Positions 1-12,991 are shown, counted from the first letter of the stretch. The stretch: DNA of 64,000 nt from Asterias rubens (GCF_902459465.1 NC_047063.1:12771343-12835342), one strand, 5' to 3'. Numbers and translations are program-made. Notes: generated from the letters alone by a model not told the origin.

Positions 1-3000
1 TTCCTTTCTAAGCCTGCTCACATTGATTACATCATAGCAGCAGCCAACTTACGAGCCTTTACCTACAACATACCTCAGAATAGAGATCCTGCATTTGTGA
101 TCAAAGCGCTCAAAGGTGTAAAGGTCAGGGAGTTTATTCCAAGGTCTGGTGAGTAGGAGCATTTAATACCTGCCCAGGGCCCTATATCATACAACTGCTT
201 TAAAGGCACTGGACACTATTTGAAAGATACTCAAAATAATTGTTAGCATAAAATCTTACTTGGTAATGGAGCAATGGAGAGCTGATGATAGTATAAAACA
301 TTGGGAGACATCTTTATGATGTATTAATGGTAGCAATCACAACCAGTGTAAAAGGCAAATAAAAAGTAACTCAAACACTCAAAATTATTGTTTGCTGAAT
401 GGAAGAAATATGAAAATTTTAAACAAGTAGGTTGGACAGTTTTTAGTAGCTTACAGGGCAAGTTGAGAGATGGTGTTTACTAGCCTGTAGCAGTTTTTAA
501 AGGAACGTTACAGAATTGGTAAGAAACAAAAATCGTGAAGATCACAGATTGACATAAAATTTAAAGCGTCTAATGATGATGATAGTTGAAAACATCCCTT
601 GAAATATTTCTGTCTGAAATGTCAGATTTGATGAGAAATAAATCTAACTTTGCGTTTGGAGTTTATCGCTCAGTGAGCGTTTTATTCATTTTTATTTTGG
701 CATCGATGCAATGCAGAATTTGTAACTGGTTTTTTACTATTCTCTCGTGACCCAGATGGCCAATCGATCTCAAACCTCTACAGGTTTCTCAGTTTATGTT
801 TATGGTGGATTGCATAAAGTGCTTACACTGACAGCAACTGTTTTGTTTGCAAAAACCAGTTTTGTAATGTTCCTTTAATAGACAATGTACCCCGGGCTAG
901 TGTTGAAGGCGAGCCCTGGCCAATGACGTTAATCAATCCAAGAGCTAACGCTACAAGTTTTTAATGTGGAAAGCATTCACTTAATGAATAAACTTGTGAC
1001 TCTAATATTGTAATACCTTCCCCCCCCCCTTTCCTACCAACCCCCAAAGGTGTAAAGATTGATGTGACGGACGCCGAAGCTCAAGCATCTGCCCAGGTAT
1101 CGGCAGATGAGGCACAGCTCAAAGACATTCTAAATGCATTACCATCCCCCGCTAGCCTCAAGGACTTCAAGATTATCCCTGTAGATTTTGAGAAGGTATT
1201 GGATATTTACCATGCTTTTGAAAACAGGGTTGTTTTAAATAAAATAATTTCTTTTCAAATTAATCAAATTTTGGGGACCCTGACCAGAGATATTTTACTG
1301 ACGTAAGTTGATGTCACAATTTCTGAGAGAAATGCAAAAGAACATGGAGATTACCAGAAACAATTTGTGGCATAGGTACATGTTTAACGCTTAAAATTGT
1401 ATGCTCTAAAAATGTATCAACAAAGAATATTAAGCTCTAGTGCTGTTATGTCTGAATTATGTTTGTCCTTTAGATCTAAGACTACGTGACATATCCTGAC
1501 TCGAGGAGCTATCAGCACAATGGAAAATTTTAACTATCTTTTGCTTGCTGTGAAAAGATGAAATAATAATAATAAAATTAGCGGAGGTGTAGATACTTAG
1601 GTGTCATTGATTGTATTTCACAAATCTTTGGTAATTCTTTGGTTTGTTTTCCTCCCGTTGATGTACAGGATGATGATACTAACCTACATATGGATTTCAT
1701 TGTCGCTGCATCAAACTTTAGAGCAGAGAATTATGATATAGCACCTGCAGACAAACACAAGGTGAGAATCCGCAGACCCTCTTTGCATCTGGTGTCGATT
1801 TCACAAAGAGTTAGGACTAGTCCTAACCTAAGACTAGTCCTAGAAGATATTTAAAACTTAACATATAAGGCCGAGTCACGCTGCAGCGATAATGAAAACG
1901 ATAACGATAACTACGCAAAGAGAATCGGTCCATTGGTTGAATTGCTCCACGCAGAATATGCCCATGGTTATTCAACCAATTGAGGGCTTGCATTTTTAAC
2001 GTTCTTGTTTTTTGTTTTCGTTATCGAGGCCAGTGTGACCGGGCCTAGAGACCTAAGCACTCGTCCTAACTCGAGATAAGACTAGTCTTAATTCTTTGTG
2101 AAATCCACCTCCTGATGTCACAAAATCGAACAGCTCCCTTGCTGAGGTCAAAGGAACACGCATCATCGGCGCTGAGAGATAGGAGTTGTAACAAGGTTCC
2201 ATTGTTTGACCTTGGCGATGGCGGTGTCTGGTTTAACAACTGGTGTGGGCTATTGGAACAGCCTCAGTGAATCTAGCACAATGTTATCCACATTGAGTAT
2301 AAGCACCAGAAATATACCATGCTTAATATGCGGCAAAGAGGCCCCCCCCCCCCCCCCATTGAAATGTTCCAATTCACTAACACATTCTTTCTGTCTCGTA
2401 CAGAAGTACCCCCAGGGGGTGGGGGTCACACATGCCACATATCATGCCCGAAATTACCAGAAAACATTATTGTGTACAGCATAGAGGTAGAGTCCTACAA
2501 GGGCTTACTCAGTCGTAAATGTGCTCCTTTGTATTGATGTAAAATGTAATCATGTATGAAGATTGTGTTGTTTATCCTCAAAGGACCCCACTGAAGTGTG
2601 TTTATTATCATCAAACAAATCCCAGTCATAATGATTGTAATTACTTAACCCTCCTACTGTATGACCAATTAATGTCATCCTCTGCTGTTTCATATGGTCT
2701 AGAATATAACACATGTGGTGAATGCGTCTACTCAGTACATGGTCAACCCTCCTACTGTCTGACCATTCAATTGCATCCATTGTGGTTTTGAATGATAAAC
2801 TATGACAGCCTGCAATATTACATAATATATACATGTACTTGCCATCTTTTGTTTATTTTCTTATTCAGTTTGCTCTGTGTTAATATTGTTTGTGTCATTT
2901 TTATGATCATTGTATTTTGTGTGTACATATTGTCATAACATATTGTATTGTAATTTGTAACTGTTTGCCAGTAGAAATCAAATTGTTTTTGTTTTCAAAT

Positions 3001-5647
3001 GTTGCCAATTATTGCCAATCTAATGTCATGTAATCTAGTCGTGTGCTGAATATTCAGTACACAAGTACTCAATTAGTTCTGTTCAACTTGCTGTACATTT
3101 TTTTAGATTTGTTTGTTTGTTTGTTTATATATATAATCTTAAAACATTTTTAATCTTAAAACATACATACATACAATAGGGCATTAAAACTGATATATTT
3201 TGTACAAAACCACATTACTTTGAAGTAAAACAGGTCTCAAAATGCCTTACGCTATCGGAAGCTGCTACAGGCTTCTTACTAATAGTTTTTATTGCCATTA
3301 ATTTCAAAGAATTATCAGTTACCAAGCGTGTAGCCTTCCCTTAAAGACAGTGGACACTAATGGTAATTGTCAATGACTAGTCTTCACAGTTGGTGTATCT
3401 CAACGTATGCATAAAATAACAAACCTGTGAAAATTATAGCACAATCGGTCGTCGAAGTTGCGAGATAATAATGAAAGAAAAAACACCCTTGTCACACTAA
3501 GTTGTGTGCTTTCTGATGCTTGATTTCGAGACCTCAAATTCTAAACTTGAGGTCTCGAAATCAAATTTGTGGAAAGTTACTTCTTTCTCGAAAACTACGT
3601 CACTTCAGAGGGAGCTGTGTCTCACAATGTTTTATACTATCAATCTCTCCCTATTACTCGTAATCAAGAAAGGTTTCATGATGATAATTATTTTGAGTAA
3701 TTACAAATAGTGTCCACTGCCTTTAACCATCTCCTAACACTACTCTTATTACATCATGTGGTGAATGTTTACTACACATGTACTCAGTAAATTCAACTTG
3801 CTGTAAAATTTCTCAGATTCACAGTTCGGGGCATAAAAACATTTATCTTATTACAAAATCACATTAGTTCAAAGTGAACTATTTCTCAAAGTGCCTTATA
3901 CTATCTTAAGCTGCTATAAGCTTCTTACTAATAGTTTGTATTGCCATTAATTTGAAAGAGTTATCAATCACCAAATGTGTCAGCTTCCCTTTACTTGCCC
4001 CTAACACTACTCTTATTGTCTCGTCCTCTAGACGAAGCTGATAGCAGGTAAGATCATCCCAGCTATAGCAACAACCACCTCCGTTGTGGCTGGCTTGGTC
4101 TGTCTAGAACTCTACAAGTTGGTTAACGGAAACAAGAAACTGGAATCTTACAAGAATGGTTTCATCAATCTTGCTCTACCGTTCTTTGGATTCTCAGAAC
4201 CAATACCAGCGGCGACACAAAAAGTAAGTTATCATCGGTGGTTCGGATGAAAGAACCACTTTCAACATTGTAGAGTTTGTCTTTCAAAAGGATTTCAGAC
4301 CAAGTAATTTTATTATTGGTGATTTATTGAAGGAACTACTTTCAAAATTGTAGATAAAGTCTTTCAAAGTGGTTTCAGACCAAATAATTTTGCAGGATGC
4401 TTACTAACATTACCAACTCTAGTAGGTTTCAGTATGTCGGTTTGAAGGCCATTGTCCAGTCTGTTCTAGGTTGGCTTGTTTTCTCCCTAAGGCTCTCCTC
4501 CACTTGGTCTTGTCAGTCGTGTCCCTTGCGTTGACTCCAAGCAGTGACTCCATGTCATGGAGCTTAACCACGTCTTGCACTGTCGGCCAACAAGTGTGGG
4601 CCCACCCACAATTACATTGGTACACCTCTTAATCAGATGAAAATGACACACCCAATTTTCTTGGTTGAAGTAGCAAAATTTTGATGGTTTTATATCTTTT
4701 GTTCTTCCCCTGCAGTATTACGACAAAGAGTTCTCTCTGTGGGATCGCATTGAAATTCAAGGTGTTCTTGCAGACGGAGGAGAGATGAATCTGGAACAAT
4801 TCTTGGATCACTTTCAGAATGAGCTCGGTCTAGAGATCACAATGATGTCACAGGGTGTCTGTATGTTATATTCATTCTTCATGTCTCCAGTCAAGCGCAA
4901 GGAACGCTTGACTTTGAAGTAAGTGTGTTTTAACAATCCTTTAATCATTGGTAATTAATTATATTTATTAGTGGTTTATTCACACCATATTGAAGCCCTA
5001 AAGACCGGTTTATAGTCGGTCGCGCCATGATCGCGCGACGGAAATCTTGCGCGCAATCCTAAGACTGTGGCCTAAAAACCGTTTCTTTTTATGATCGCGC
5101 GTCAATATTTCCGACGCCCGACCATTGCGCGACCGACTATAACTTGGCCTTAAGGCTGAATGGCACAGTGGTTACAGTTGGTGAAACACAAACAAACAAG
5201 AGAATAAAATAAAATACATAGTCTATATAACAACTATAAAGCACCAAAAAACACAAGCGATGAAAACTTGGTAATGAGTGTTGTTATCAGAGAAAAACTG
5301 CAAAACAGCAGACTTACCAGGTAAATTTTCATTGTTCAAGTAGTTTTGAGCATGCGCACATTACCGAGAACAATGGATTTTGCCTGGTAAGTCTGCTGCC
5401 ACCAAGTTCCTCTTTGGTTGCCTTCCATGGTGCTTGTGAAAAAGACCTCGGTGAAATGACCCTGGGAAGTTTTATTCACCCTTTTTTTTTTCCTTCTCTT
5501 GTGTATTTCAGGATGTCCGATGTTGTTACCAAGGTCTCAAAGAAGAAGATTCCCAAACATGTCCGCCATCTTGTCTTGGAGGTTTGTTGTAACGATCGTG
5601 ATGGTGAAGATATCGAGGTTCCCTACGTACGCTACACGTTCCGCTGA
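1..5647 (+). CDS. UBA1: Ubiquitin-activating enzyme E1 (UBA1), 3' part, six exons
   Basis: Cytosolic/nuclear E1 that adenylates ubiquitin, holds it as a thioester and passes it to E2 enzymes. Exons: <1-148, 1050-1195, 1669-1761, 4032-4223, 4716-4918, 5512-5647. All junctions are GT...AG and all phases join, giving 305 C-terminal residues and a TGA at 5645-5647. Recognisable UBA1 blocks in order: [13 protein letters not shown] (end of the catalytic-Cys half-domain), [35 protein letters not shown] and LVCLELYK (adenylation domain), [19 protein letters not shown], then the ubiquitin-fold domain from [16 protein letters not shown] to [10 protein letters not shown]. The catalytic Cys and both adenylation cores upstream lie outside the window. 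The match to vertebrate UBA1 is close throughout, favouring UBA1 over UBA6/UBA7. Introns 1, 3 and 5 carry MITEs. No disabling change was seen. Confidence 0.95.
200..496. mobile_element. TTAA-family MITE, 5' part, in UBA1 intron
   Basis: It starts TTAAAGGCACTGGACACTAT and continues with the family's subterminal text (TTAGCATAAAA, GTATAAAACATT). The far inverted end is missing, and another TTAA element begins at 497. It is therefore a truncated or interrupted copy. Confidence 0.6.
497..878. mobile_element. TTAA-flanked MITE, second family
   Basis: The left end TTAAAGGAACGTTACAGAA matches the reverse complement of the right end, which reads TTGTAATGTTCCTTTAA. Total length is about 380 bp with no coding capacity, so it is a non-autonomous element using TTAA. 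It lies inside the first UBA1 intron of the window. Confidence 0.65.
1789..2114. mobile_element. Hairpin MITE (ACTAGTCCTAA family) interrupted by a second MITE
   Basis: Left end: GTGTCGATTTCACAAAGAGT, then TTAGGACTAGTCCTAA. The right end (ATTCTTTGTGAAATCCACC) is the inverted counterpart. An uninterrupted copy of about 155 bp lies at 11446-11600. Here the middle is split by an unrelated inverted-repeat element at 1868-2046. Confidence 0.7.
1868..2046. mobile_element. Nested inverted-repeat MITE, probable TA target
   Basis: Termini AGGCCGAGTCACGCTG and CCAGTGTGACCGGGCCT are near-perfect inverted repeats. The element interrupts the older hairpin MITE at 1789-2114. TA occurs at the left junction, and a TA overlaps the right end. 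Confidence 0.6.
2550..3340. repeat. Dispersed/duplicated intronic repeats
   Basis: 2640-2830 is an inverted relative of the duplicated block at 11100-11360 (shared phrase ACCCTCCTACTGTCTGACCA). 3190-3340 is duplicated at about 3840-3990 (shared phrase TTCTTACTAATAGTTT), so the two copies flank the MITE at 3341-3726. No coding potential is seen. Confidence 0.55.
3341..3726. mobile_element. Complete TTAA-family MITE (main family)
   Basis: TTAA at both ends, with inverted termini TTAAAGACAGTGGACACTAA and TAGTGTCCACTGCCTTTAA. It is 386 bp and has an internal palindrome around GAGACCTCAAATTCTAAACT. There is no ORF of its own. It lies in a UBA1 intron. Confidence 0.8.
5003..5153. mobile_element. 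GC-rich hairpin MITE
   Basis: TTATAGTCGGTCGCGC near 5011 pairs with GCGCGACCGACTATAA near 5130. The interior is rich in CGCG. It resembles a short foldback element and lies in the last UBA1 intron. Confidence 0.6.
5303..5402. mobile_element. Short foldback element with CAGCAGACTTACC ends
   Basis: CAGCAGACTTACCAGG on the left pairs with CCTGGTAAGTCTGCTG on the right, spanning about 100 bp. The same terminal motif reappears singly at 36468-36485 and inverted at 38964-38988. Confidence 0.6.
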
Positions 5648-8600
5648 GTATCGGCTCATATCAATAATCGATTATCGTCAACCCCTCCTTTCATATCAAT
5701 GTAGCTTGGCGTCAGTGTTGGAGTTTTGGGCGCTAAAAATTGCTAAGCAGGCAAGAATGGTTAAGCGGGAAAAGCAGTCATACATTACATTTCTGATGAT
5801 AAATTATTTGTTTTCAGCTTAAGTTAAACGAGGTCACTACTCAATGCGTGATCTCTTGGTCCTGTATATTGTTATCACGATGGCAGCCATCTTCTTGTTG
5901 TTGTCTAATTCACATTAATGTAACCATAATGAGGGTGGAAGGTCAGATTGATCCAATTATTGTACGGTACAACCTCGTTCCCAGGGGAGATCTATCTCGC
6001 TGTGCATTTTTCCCCAGCATAACCCCTGGATTTTGTTCATTGAAATGTGCTAGAATCTAGCACATTTTAATTAGGCCTGTGATCGATCCTTTCTACGCGC
6101 GCATGTCTTAAAGAATGTTTTTAGTTTTTAAAAAAGGTGTTTGTGCCACAAAAAACGCAGGTGTGATCAAACATTTAACTTAAAACTCTGTGCGTGGCAC
6201 TTGACATCTAAAGCATTACTAATTTCATGAGTCAATTAGTGGTGTTTCTCGGTACATCCCTTCCAGGGGGTTAGTGACGAGAGCTATCGATATGGCGCGC
6301 TGCACATTGTAGCGGGGCTGTTTACGGAAAGATTTGGAATTAATTTCATTGGGACATCGTGACGGAAACAATGTCGACGGTCTTTCATAGACTGGATAAG
6401 CTGAAAATATTGCATTTAAGTTTATTTGCTAAGCGGAAAAAGGGAGGGGCTATTGACAAGCAGTGTGAAAGTTTACACAGTGACTGGTTTACCAGTTTAA
6501 GCAAGATTTTTCTGCTCAGCAAATTTGTGTGCATGGTAGCTCTGAGTATTGGCGCTGGTTCACTTCAGATCAGGTGCGTTTAATGATTTCAATCAGAGAT
6601 GTGTATAAATTAATCAGTGGGGCTTACTCTTACTATGTTTCAGCTATTAATCAATTCAATTTTTTTTTGTATGAGGTCAGTTGAAATCTACCGACTTTTT
6701 ATAATAGTCAGGAGCTGTTTTGTTTCTGACCCCATCTTTGAAGGTCAAAGGTCATGTGCTGAGCGGCATCGGAGACGATGATTTAAGAAACAGAGGATGA
6801 GAGTTTCAAGTCCCTTTGGAATTATCTTTCCATAGTTGTCCAGATGAGCACAAAATTAGAAACAAATTAGTTGTATACAATACTATGGTTTTTTCCGTTG
6901 TCGATCACGTTTTTTTTTGTTAACAAATGTTATTTGTGTTGTACTTGTTTTTAGAGAACAGGGGAAGATTTGCTATAAGCAGCTTGTTTTGTGTTGTAAG
7001 AGATCACTGTAAGTGACTGCCTCATATAATGCATGTACATGTTATACCGAGTGTGTGAAGAGACAGACATTATGTCCCTAGTCAAATACAACAATAGAAA
7101 AATATAATCTCTACAATTAAAGCCCTAACCTGCGCTGTCTTGGATTGAAATTGGAAGGTCTTTTGGTATATAGATGTTAAATTTTCTCGGGGCCAAAGAA
7201 TATTAATTTTGGTTTTATCCTTTCACCGATGTGTTTAAGGACTGTTTACTCGGAACTTTCCTCCTGAGTCCTGTGCGAAAAATTACAGGCATTTTACTCG
7301 GCTGTGATAATACTTTCAATATTCTTAATCCTTGATGCAAATTTAACATCTAACATATCGTTGCGGCATCTGCTACTTATACATAGGATTCGAACTGCCT
7401 TCTTGGCTACCGGGCTATCTCGGTGGTCTAGTTGGTAGGCACTGCTCTGTGGGTTCAAATCCCACCTGAGTAAAATGCCTGTATTTTTGGTTCACAAGAC
7501 TCGGTAAAGAACTGTGTATAACAGTGCTAACAAAAACTAACAAATTTAGATTATAAAAATATAACATCAAAATTCTGAGGTTGGAGATATAGTTTTGGAA
7601 ACAACTACAACCTATCATGAACTCCAATCCTTCAATATCCAACTTCATGTTTTGCTTGATTACGAGACTGAGTACTGCGCTAAGTAAACTAGATTATGCT
7701 TAGATACATACTGCCGGTATCAGAGTCCAACAGTTTGGATGTAGAATTAACAATCAATCAATCAAAAAAAATATACATGTAAATAGGGCCAAAATAAATA
7801 AAAAAAAATTAAAAGGCGCTTAAGAGTCACGTAAAAATATTTACAATACACTTGTTAAAAAAACAAAAACAAAGTTTAAGCAGGTCTTAATAGTATGGAT
7901 AGTCCGAGCATCCTTGATGTGATTCGGAAGAGAGTTCCATTATTTTACTCAATAGCAGGAGAGTGACCAAACTGCAAATGAAATTGGGCGTAGAATGGTG
8001 TAAACAATTGGAACATAGGGATGATGGTATACCGCCACCTAGTGGTCAAAGGCCCCCAGGTTACTGCAATTTTGTAATTTTCAGCAATGATTGCATGAGA
8101 AGTGCCTTTGTTTTTGAAGAAAGTAGGGAATTCTGTAGTCGGGTACAAAAGGCTTGTCTTCTTGGCAACTTTTAGAAAAGTGAAATGATTTTTTTTTTCT
8201 TTCTCAGAATCGGATTATTCCCTGTGTAATTATTACTGGAAACTATAATGATCTTTTAGTAGACAATAGTATCAAGTTATTTCAAACGCAGATCCTGTTA
8301 TTGTGAATTGTGGTTACACTTTATTTACTAGACGTATGACATTTTAAAACTTGAATGTAATGAATGTATAAGCCAGGCATAATATTCGTCATACTTCATG
8401 TTTTTTTTTGATATTTTGTTCGCCCTTGGATAAATAATTTGTTTTTTTTATTAAACAGCCTGTAAAGTGTATTAAAACCTACACCATTATGTACATGTGC
8501 ATGTGGGTCGGCATAACAGTCCTACCTTTTTCTGTGAACCAAATATCATGCTTGCATATTTTCCCTCGAAAGATGGATGGTGATAGGACAGAATCTGTGG

Positions 8601-9356
8601 CTAAACTTGAAACGCTATTTGAAAAAATCTAAAAGACGATGACACTAAGCGTTTCAGTGTTTACTGGTTTTTTCTAATGGAAGTTGCGTAGATACAAATT
8701 TAATTCAAATAAAGAGTTGTTTGTGTGAATCATTTGTGGGTCAATGTTGTGCTAATCATTAATAAATAAGTTGATAGAAATACAATGTCTTTAAGTTTGC
8801 TGATTTAATCTAAAGTCTTGTGTGTAATTGTGGTTAATTGCTGTGGCACATGGCAGTCACAAGATTGTCACATGATGGTCACATGACTAGCATAATGGTC
8901 ATCTCATAATATGATTGGATTGAAGATGTTTCAATGAAGGCTGTGTCCGAAACTGCGATTTCGGTTACAGCTACTACTAGATCGCGTCTGCTGCCTATTC
9001 TTCAAAACTGGGAGACGCACTGATTTAGCCGTAGCTGTAGCCGTAGTTGCCGCTTCAGACATGTGGCTTTGGCTAACTGCCTTTTGGAAATTGTGTCTAA
9101 AGGCAAATTGTTGTTGCTTAGGCTAATTGTTGATTATCTGAAAGGGGTCTGGGTTTGGATTAGTACTGCAAGCAATCTCCCAATTTTAGGATGTATAGGT
9201 TGCAGGTGTGTTTGCAAACGAAGGATAATGAAAACAAAGTAATATTTGAATAGCTGAACTAAAAAGCAGTACATACATGTATATTGCGATGTATTGACTA
9301 TGTAATGTATTTTGAATATGTTGTACATTGCATTGGGCTACAAAACTATGCTCTAT
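5648..9356. other. UBA1 3' UTR and intergenic DNA
   Basis: No exon chain or long conserved frame was found on either strand. It contains the SINE-like unit at 7405-7600, a decayed palindromic element around 8938-9063 (relative of the hairpin at 40269-40390), and AT-rich sequence. I could not fix the UBA1 polyadenylation site. Confidence 0.5.
7405..7520 (+). repeat. tRNA-derived SINE-like copy
   Basis: It has an A-box-like stretch (GGTGGTCTAGTTGGTAGGC) and a B box (GGTTCAAATCC). A tail follows (GTATTTTTGGTTCACAAGAC, later ACAGTGCTAACAA) that is shared with copies near 15000 and 19640-19880. The anticodon arm is degenerate, so it is not a functional tRNA gene. Confidence 0.6.
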
Positions 9357-9720
9357 TTAAAGGGAAGGTACACGTTTGGTAATTGTCAAAGACCAGTCTT
9401 CTCACTTGGTGTATCCGATCATAACCATAAAATAACGAGCCTGTGAAAATTTTTGCTCAATTGGTCATCAAAGTTGCAAGAAAATGATGAAATAAAAAAA
9501 AAAACCTTGTTGGACAAATTTGTGTGCTTTCAGATAAGAATAAAAGACTTTTATTATTTTAGTGAAAAATTACCTCTTTCTCAAATACTACGTGACTTCA
9601 GAGGGAGTTGTTTCCCACAGTGTTTTATACTACCAACAGCTCTCAAATGCTCCTCACCAAGTCAGTTTTTAGTTAATAATTTGTTTTTGAGTAATTACCA
9701 AACGTGTACCTTCCCTTTAA
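9357..9720. mobile_element. TTAA MITE, variant family, left of a chained pair
   Basis: Ends TTAAAGGGAAGGTACACGTT and ACGTGTACCTTCCCTTTAA are inverted repeats. The interior resembles the main family (TCAAAGACCAGTCTTCTCAC). The right TTAA (9717-9720) is also the left TTAA of the next element. Confidence 0.75.
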
Positions 9721-10137
9721 AGGCAGGGTGTACTTTTGGTAATCACTCCACATGTTAATGACCATGAAAACTTTCTTGGTAAGGAGTACTGAAGAGCTGT
9801 TGATAGTAAAACAAAAACAGTGTGAGAAACGAAACCCTTTGACATTTTGTAGTTTTAGAGAAAGTGGCAATTCTCACCCTACAAATTTGAATCTGAGAAA
9901 GCTTCAGGCATGAAGCCTTCCGTAGATCCACATTTTGGATGAAGCCTTTCTCAGGCATCTGGAAGCACACAATTCCATGCAACAAGGGTGTTTTTTCTTT
10001 TCTTATTTTGATGCAACTTTGATGACCAATAGAGCCAAAATGTTCATAGGTTTGTTGTTTTACGCACATGCTGGGATTCAACAAAGTAAAGATAATGGTC
10101 TTTGGCAATAATTACCAAAAGGTACACCCTGCCTTAA
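9717..10137. mobile_element. TTAA MITE, right of a chained pair
   Basis: Ends TTAAAGGCAGGGTGTACTTT and AAAGGTACACCCTGCCTTAA are inverted repeats. It shares the TTAA at 9717-9720 with its neighbour. Confidence 0.75.
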
Positions 10138-11445
10138 AAGTAATCATCTAGTAGTATAAGTATCATCTCAAATGGTTTAGTTTGGTAAAGGATTATTATT
10201 GGCCTACCGTAAGGTGTTGAACATCGTTGGGTGTGGTAACAATGCCTCCAGGGCTGATGTACAACACATGTAGACCTTATGCAAATGTCATATTAGTATG
10301 GTGCCCTCACCTAGAGGTAAAAAAGATGCTGTTCATTGGCCAAACCTGTGCGCCGCATCACATACAAATCTGTGCATTTCGTAATCAGTTTACCTCTAAG
10401 ACGGTGTCTGGATTAGACATCAATGCATAAGGTTTATTGAGAGAGTTTTGAAAATTTGCGACTTTTAAAAAGCCATTTTCGGTACCAAAATTGTTCAGGA
10501 TTCATTGAGTTTATTTATATTTGTCCGGGCCTGGGATTACACAGAAGCCACAAGACGGCCCTTTGCCCTGGTCCTTGCCTTGGTGTCCTTCAAAAAGTTT
10601 ACCGTGGAAGTACCCTTTGCAAAATAGAAGATGGCTTTGCCCTCTCAAAAGTGAAATTCCAGGCCTGTTTCTTATTGGCGAATGATAACAAATAGTCTGA
10701 ATAAAAGCAAACCAGTGTCAAAACTATAACCTTAACTGACATTTTGACTACTTTGTTTCATTATTTATTCAAACGAAAGTCACAAGTTGTCGTTGTGAAA
10801 ACAGTGTAAATTTTCTGTCTTAAATTAAGCATGAAACAAAGGCACACTTTCTGCTTCTTCTCACCCATACATTCTTGCTTTGCCGAGATAGTGTGGTCTA
10901 TCTTGTTTTTTGGATAGCTTTTGTATCGCAACAGACATCTGTAGGTTTGTTAGCCTCTGTCTTTTCGACATTAGTGCACGTATCGACCAACAAGGTACTC
11001 GAGGCGCTTAACATCATCAGGTGCGGATCAGGGAGGGGGAGGGCAGGCCCAATGCTTAAATCCTCGATCTGTGCCAGATAGTAGTAAATGTAGATAATAG
11101 TGAATGGTCAGGCAGTAGGAGGGTTGAGTGTGTATTGTGTAGATGCATTCATCACATGATATCATATTGCAGGCTGTCAAAGTTCATCAATCATTCAAAT
11201 CCACAGTGGTTCGTATTGAATGGTCAGACAGTAGGAGGGTTGACTGTGAAAAGTAGATACATTCACCACATGACTTCATATTACAGGTGGACATAGTTTA
11301 TTCATCATTCATTACCACAATGGACAGTACTAAATGATTAAAGAGTAGAAGGGTTAACAGAGAAAAAATTAAATAAAATATCCATTGCCAGTTACAAATA
11401 AAAATCAGACAGGTCCTTTCAAAAACAAGGCTTGGGCTTAGAGGT
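10138..11445. repeat. Intergenic DNA with duplicated repeats
   Basis: 10510-10690 is a dispersed repeat related to 28270-28680 (CCAGGCCTG, CCCTTTGCCCT). 11100-11360 holds two imperfect tandem copies of an approximately 115-bp unit (GTAGGAGGGTTGA). No gene is supported. Confidence 0.5.
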
Positions 11446-11600
11446 GCTGGGGTCGATTTCACAAAGAGTTAGGACTAGTCCTAACTTAGGACTAGTCCTA
11501 GGAGATATACAAATTGCATGGATAGTCCTAAGTTAGGACGAGTAACTGGTCCTAACTCGAGATAAGACTAGTCCTAACTCTTTGTGAAATCCACCCCTGG
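11446..11600. mobile_element. Complete hairpin MITE (ACTAGTCCTAA family)
   Basis: Inverted ends GGTCGATTTCACAAAGAG and CTCTTTGTGAAATCCACCCC enclose repeated ACTAGTCCTAA palindromes, about 155 bp in total. It directly abuts a fragment of the main TTAA family (11600-11935). Confidence 0.75.
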
Positions 11601-11935
11601 ACACCTTTGGTAATTACTCGAAATAATTGTTAGCATAAAAACTTGCTTTGTAGCGAGCAAGGGAGAACTGTGGTAGTATAAAACATTGTGAGAAACGACT
11701 CCCTCTGAAGTTTCATAGTTTTTGAGAAAGAAGTAATTTCTCACTAAATATTTGAATTGAATACAAGGTCTAAGCTGATGTCTCAAATTCAAGGCATGTG
11801 AAAGCACACAACTTGTGCAAAAAGGGTGTTTTAAATTTTTTGTATTGTTCTCTTGCAACTTCAACGTCCAGTACAAAGGGCTTTTTGAATTTGGTTTCCT
11901 GATGAAATAATTATAATTTGTTCATTATCTTTCAA
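11600..11935. mobile_element. TTAA-family MITE fragment
   Basis: GGACACCTTTGGTAATTACT, TTAGCATAAAAACTTGC and AGTATAAAACATTGTGAGAA identify the family. Both TTAA ends are lost. Confidence 0.6.
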
Positions 11936-12449
11936 AGTACCTGCAAACTCTTTTTAGTAGGTGGGCCATATTCTTAAAAAAATATTTGTCATTATTGAGA
12001 AATCATTTATGTAAATATTGCTGCAGTTGAACATAATTTACCCAAATTACTGACAATCAAGTTCACAGTCTGAATTTAGTTTACTCAAATAAATATGTTT
12101 TCTATCAAACTGCATAACTCATCGCCCACTCGCTAATTTAAATAGGTGGGCTAAATTCTAGCAAAACAAGTTGTCACTCATAATCATTTATGTAAATATT
12201 GCTGCATCTGAATAAATATTCTCACTTTACCGATAATCAAGTTTACAGTCACATTATGAGAACAACAAAAACAAGGTGGAAATTCATAAATACACTGAGC
12301 TCTAGGAAATTATAAATTAATTAAAAAAAATACATTAATCAGGTGAGGTTTGCAGTAGCATTATGTTATTAGGAGAATGGACGAGAAAGTGTAGATTCAG
12401 GAATATAATGTACGAGCCGAAGGCAATACATATATTCACGAATCTACAC

Positions 12450-12566
12450 TTAAAGGCAGTGGACACTATTGGTAATTGTCAAAGTCTAGCCTTCACAGTT
12501 GGTGTATCTCAACATATGCATAATGTGTGAAAATTTGAGCTCAATCGGTCATCGAAGTTACGAGCC
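12450..12566. mobile_element. TTAA-family MITE, one-ended fragment
   Basis: It starts TTAAAGGCAGTGGACACTAT and stays recognisable to about ATCGAAGTTACGAG, then gives way to unrelated sequence. The repeat that follows at 12730-12920 recurs at about 20590-20750. Confidence 0.65.
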
Positions 12567-12991
12567 TCGCTTTCAATTGGATTTCTCAAAAACAACACTA
12601 TGTCAGTCTACCAAATTTCGTATTCTTTTTCAAACGACGGTTGGTGACATTTTATAATTACTTTAGAAAATCTATAGGCATACTGTAGTGCTTGCAACAT
12701 TATCAAGTACAATGTCAGTTTGCTCAGCTAACATTAAATTGTGTCACTAAAGTGATTCTCTAAAACTGGAAAATGTTTTTGTAAATTGAAAGATAATATA
12801 TTTTCAGCTTTGTTTTGTTGCACTTCATGCTATCTTTCAGTTTGGAAAGACATTATTTTTAAGATGAACTATTTACTTTAGTTTGTAATGAATCTACATT
12901 CAAGTGTTGATTCGTAAAAATAATCTTCACTCAACAATAGAGTGACAGTACGTCACAGAAATAGTTTAAGATGTGTAAATCTCTTTCCAGT

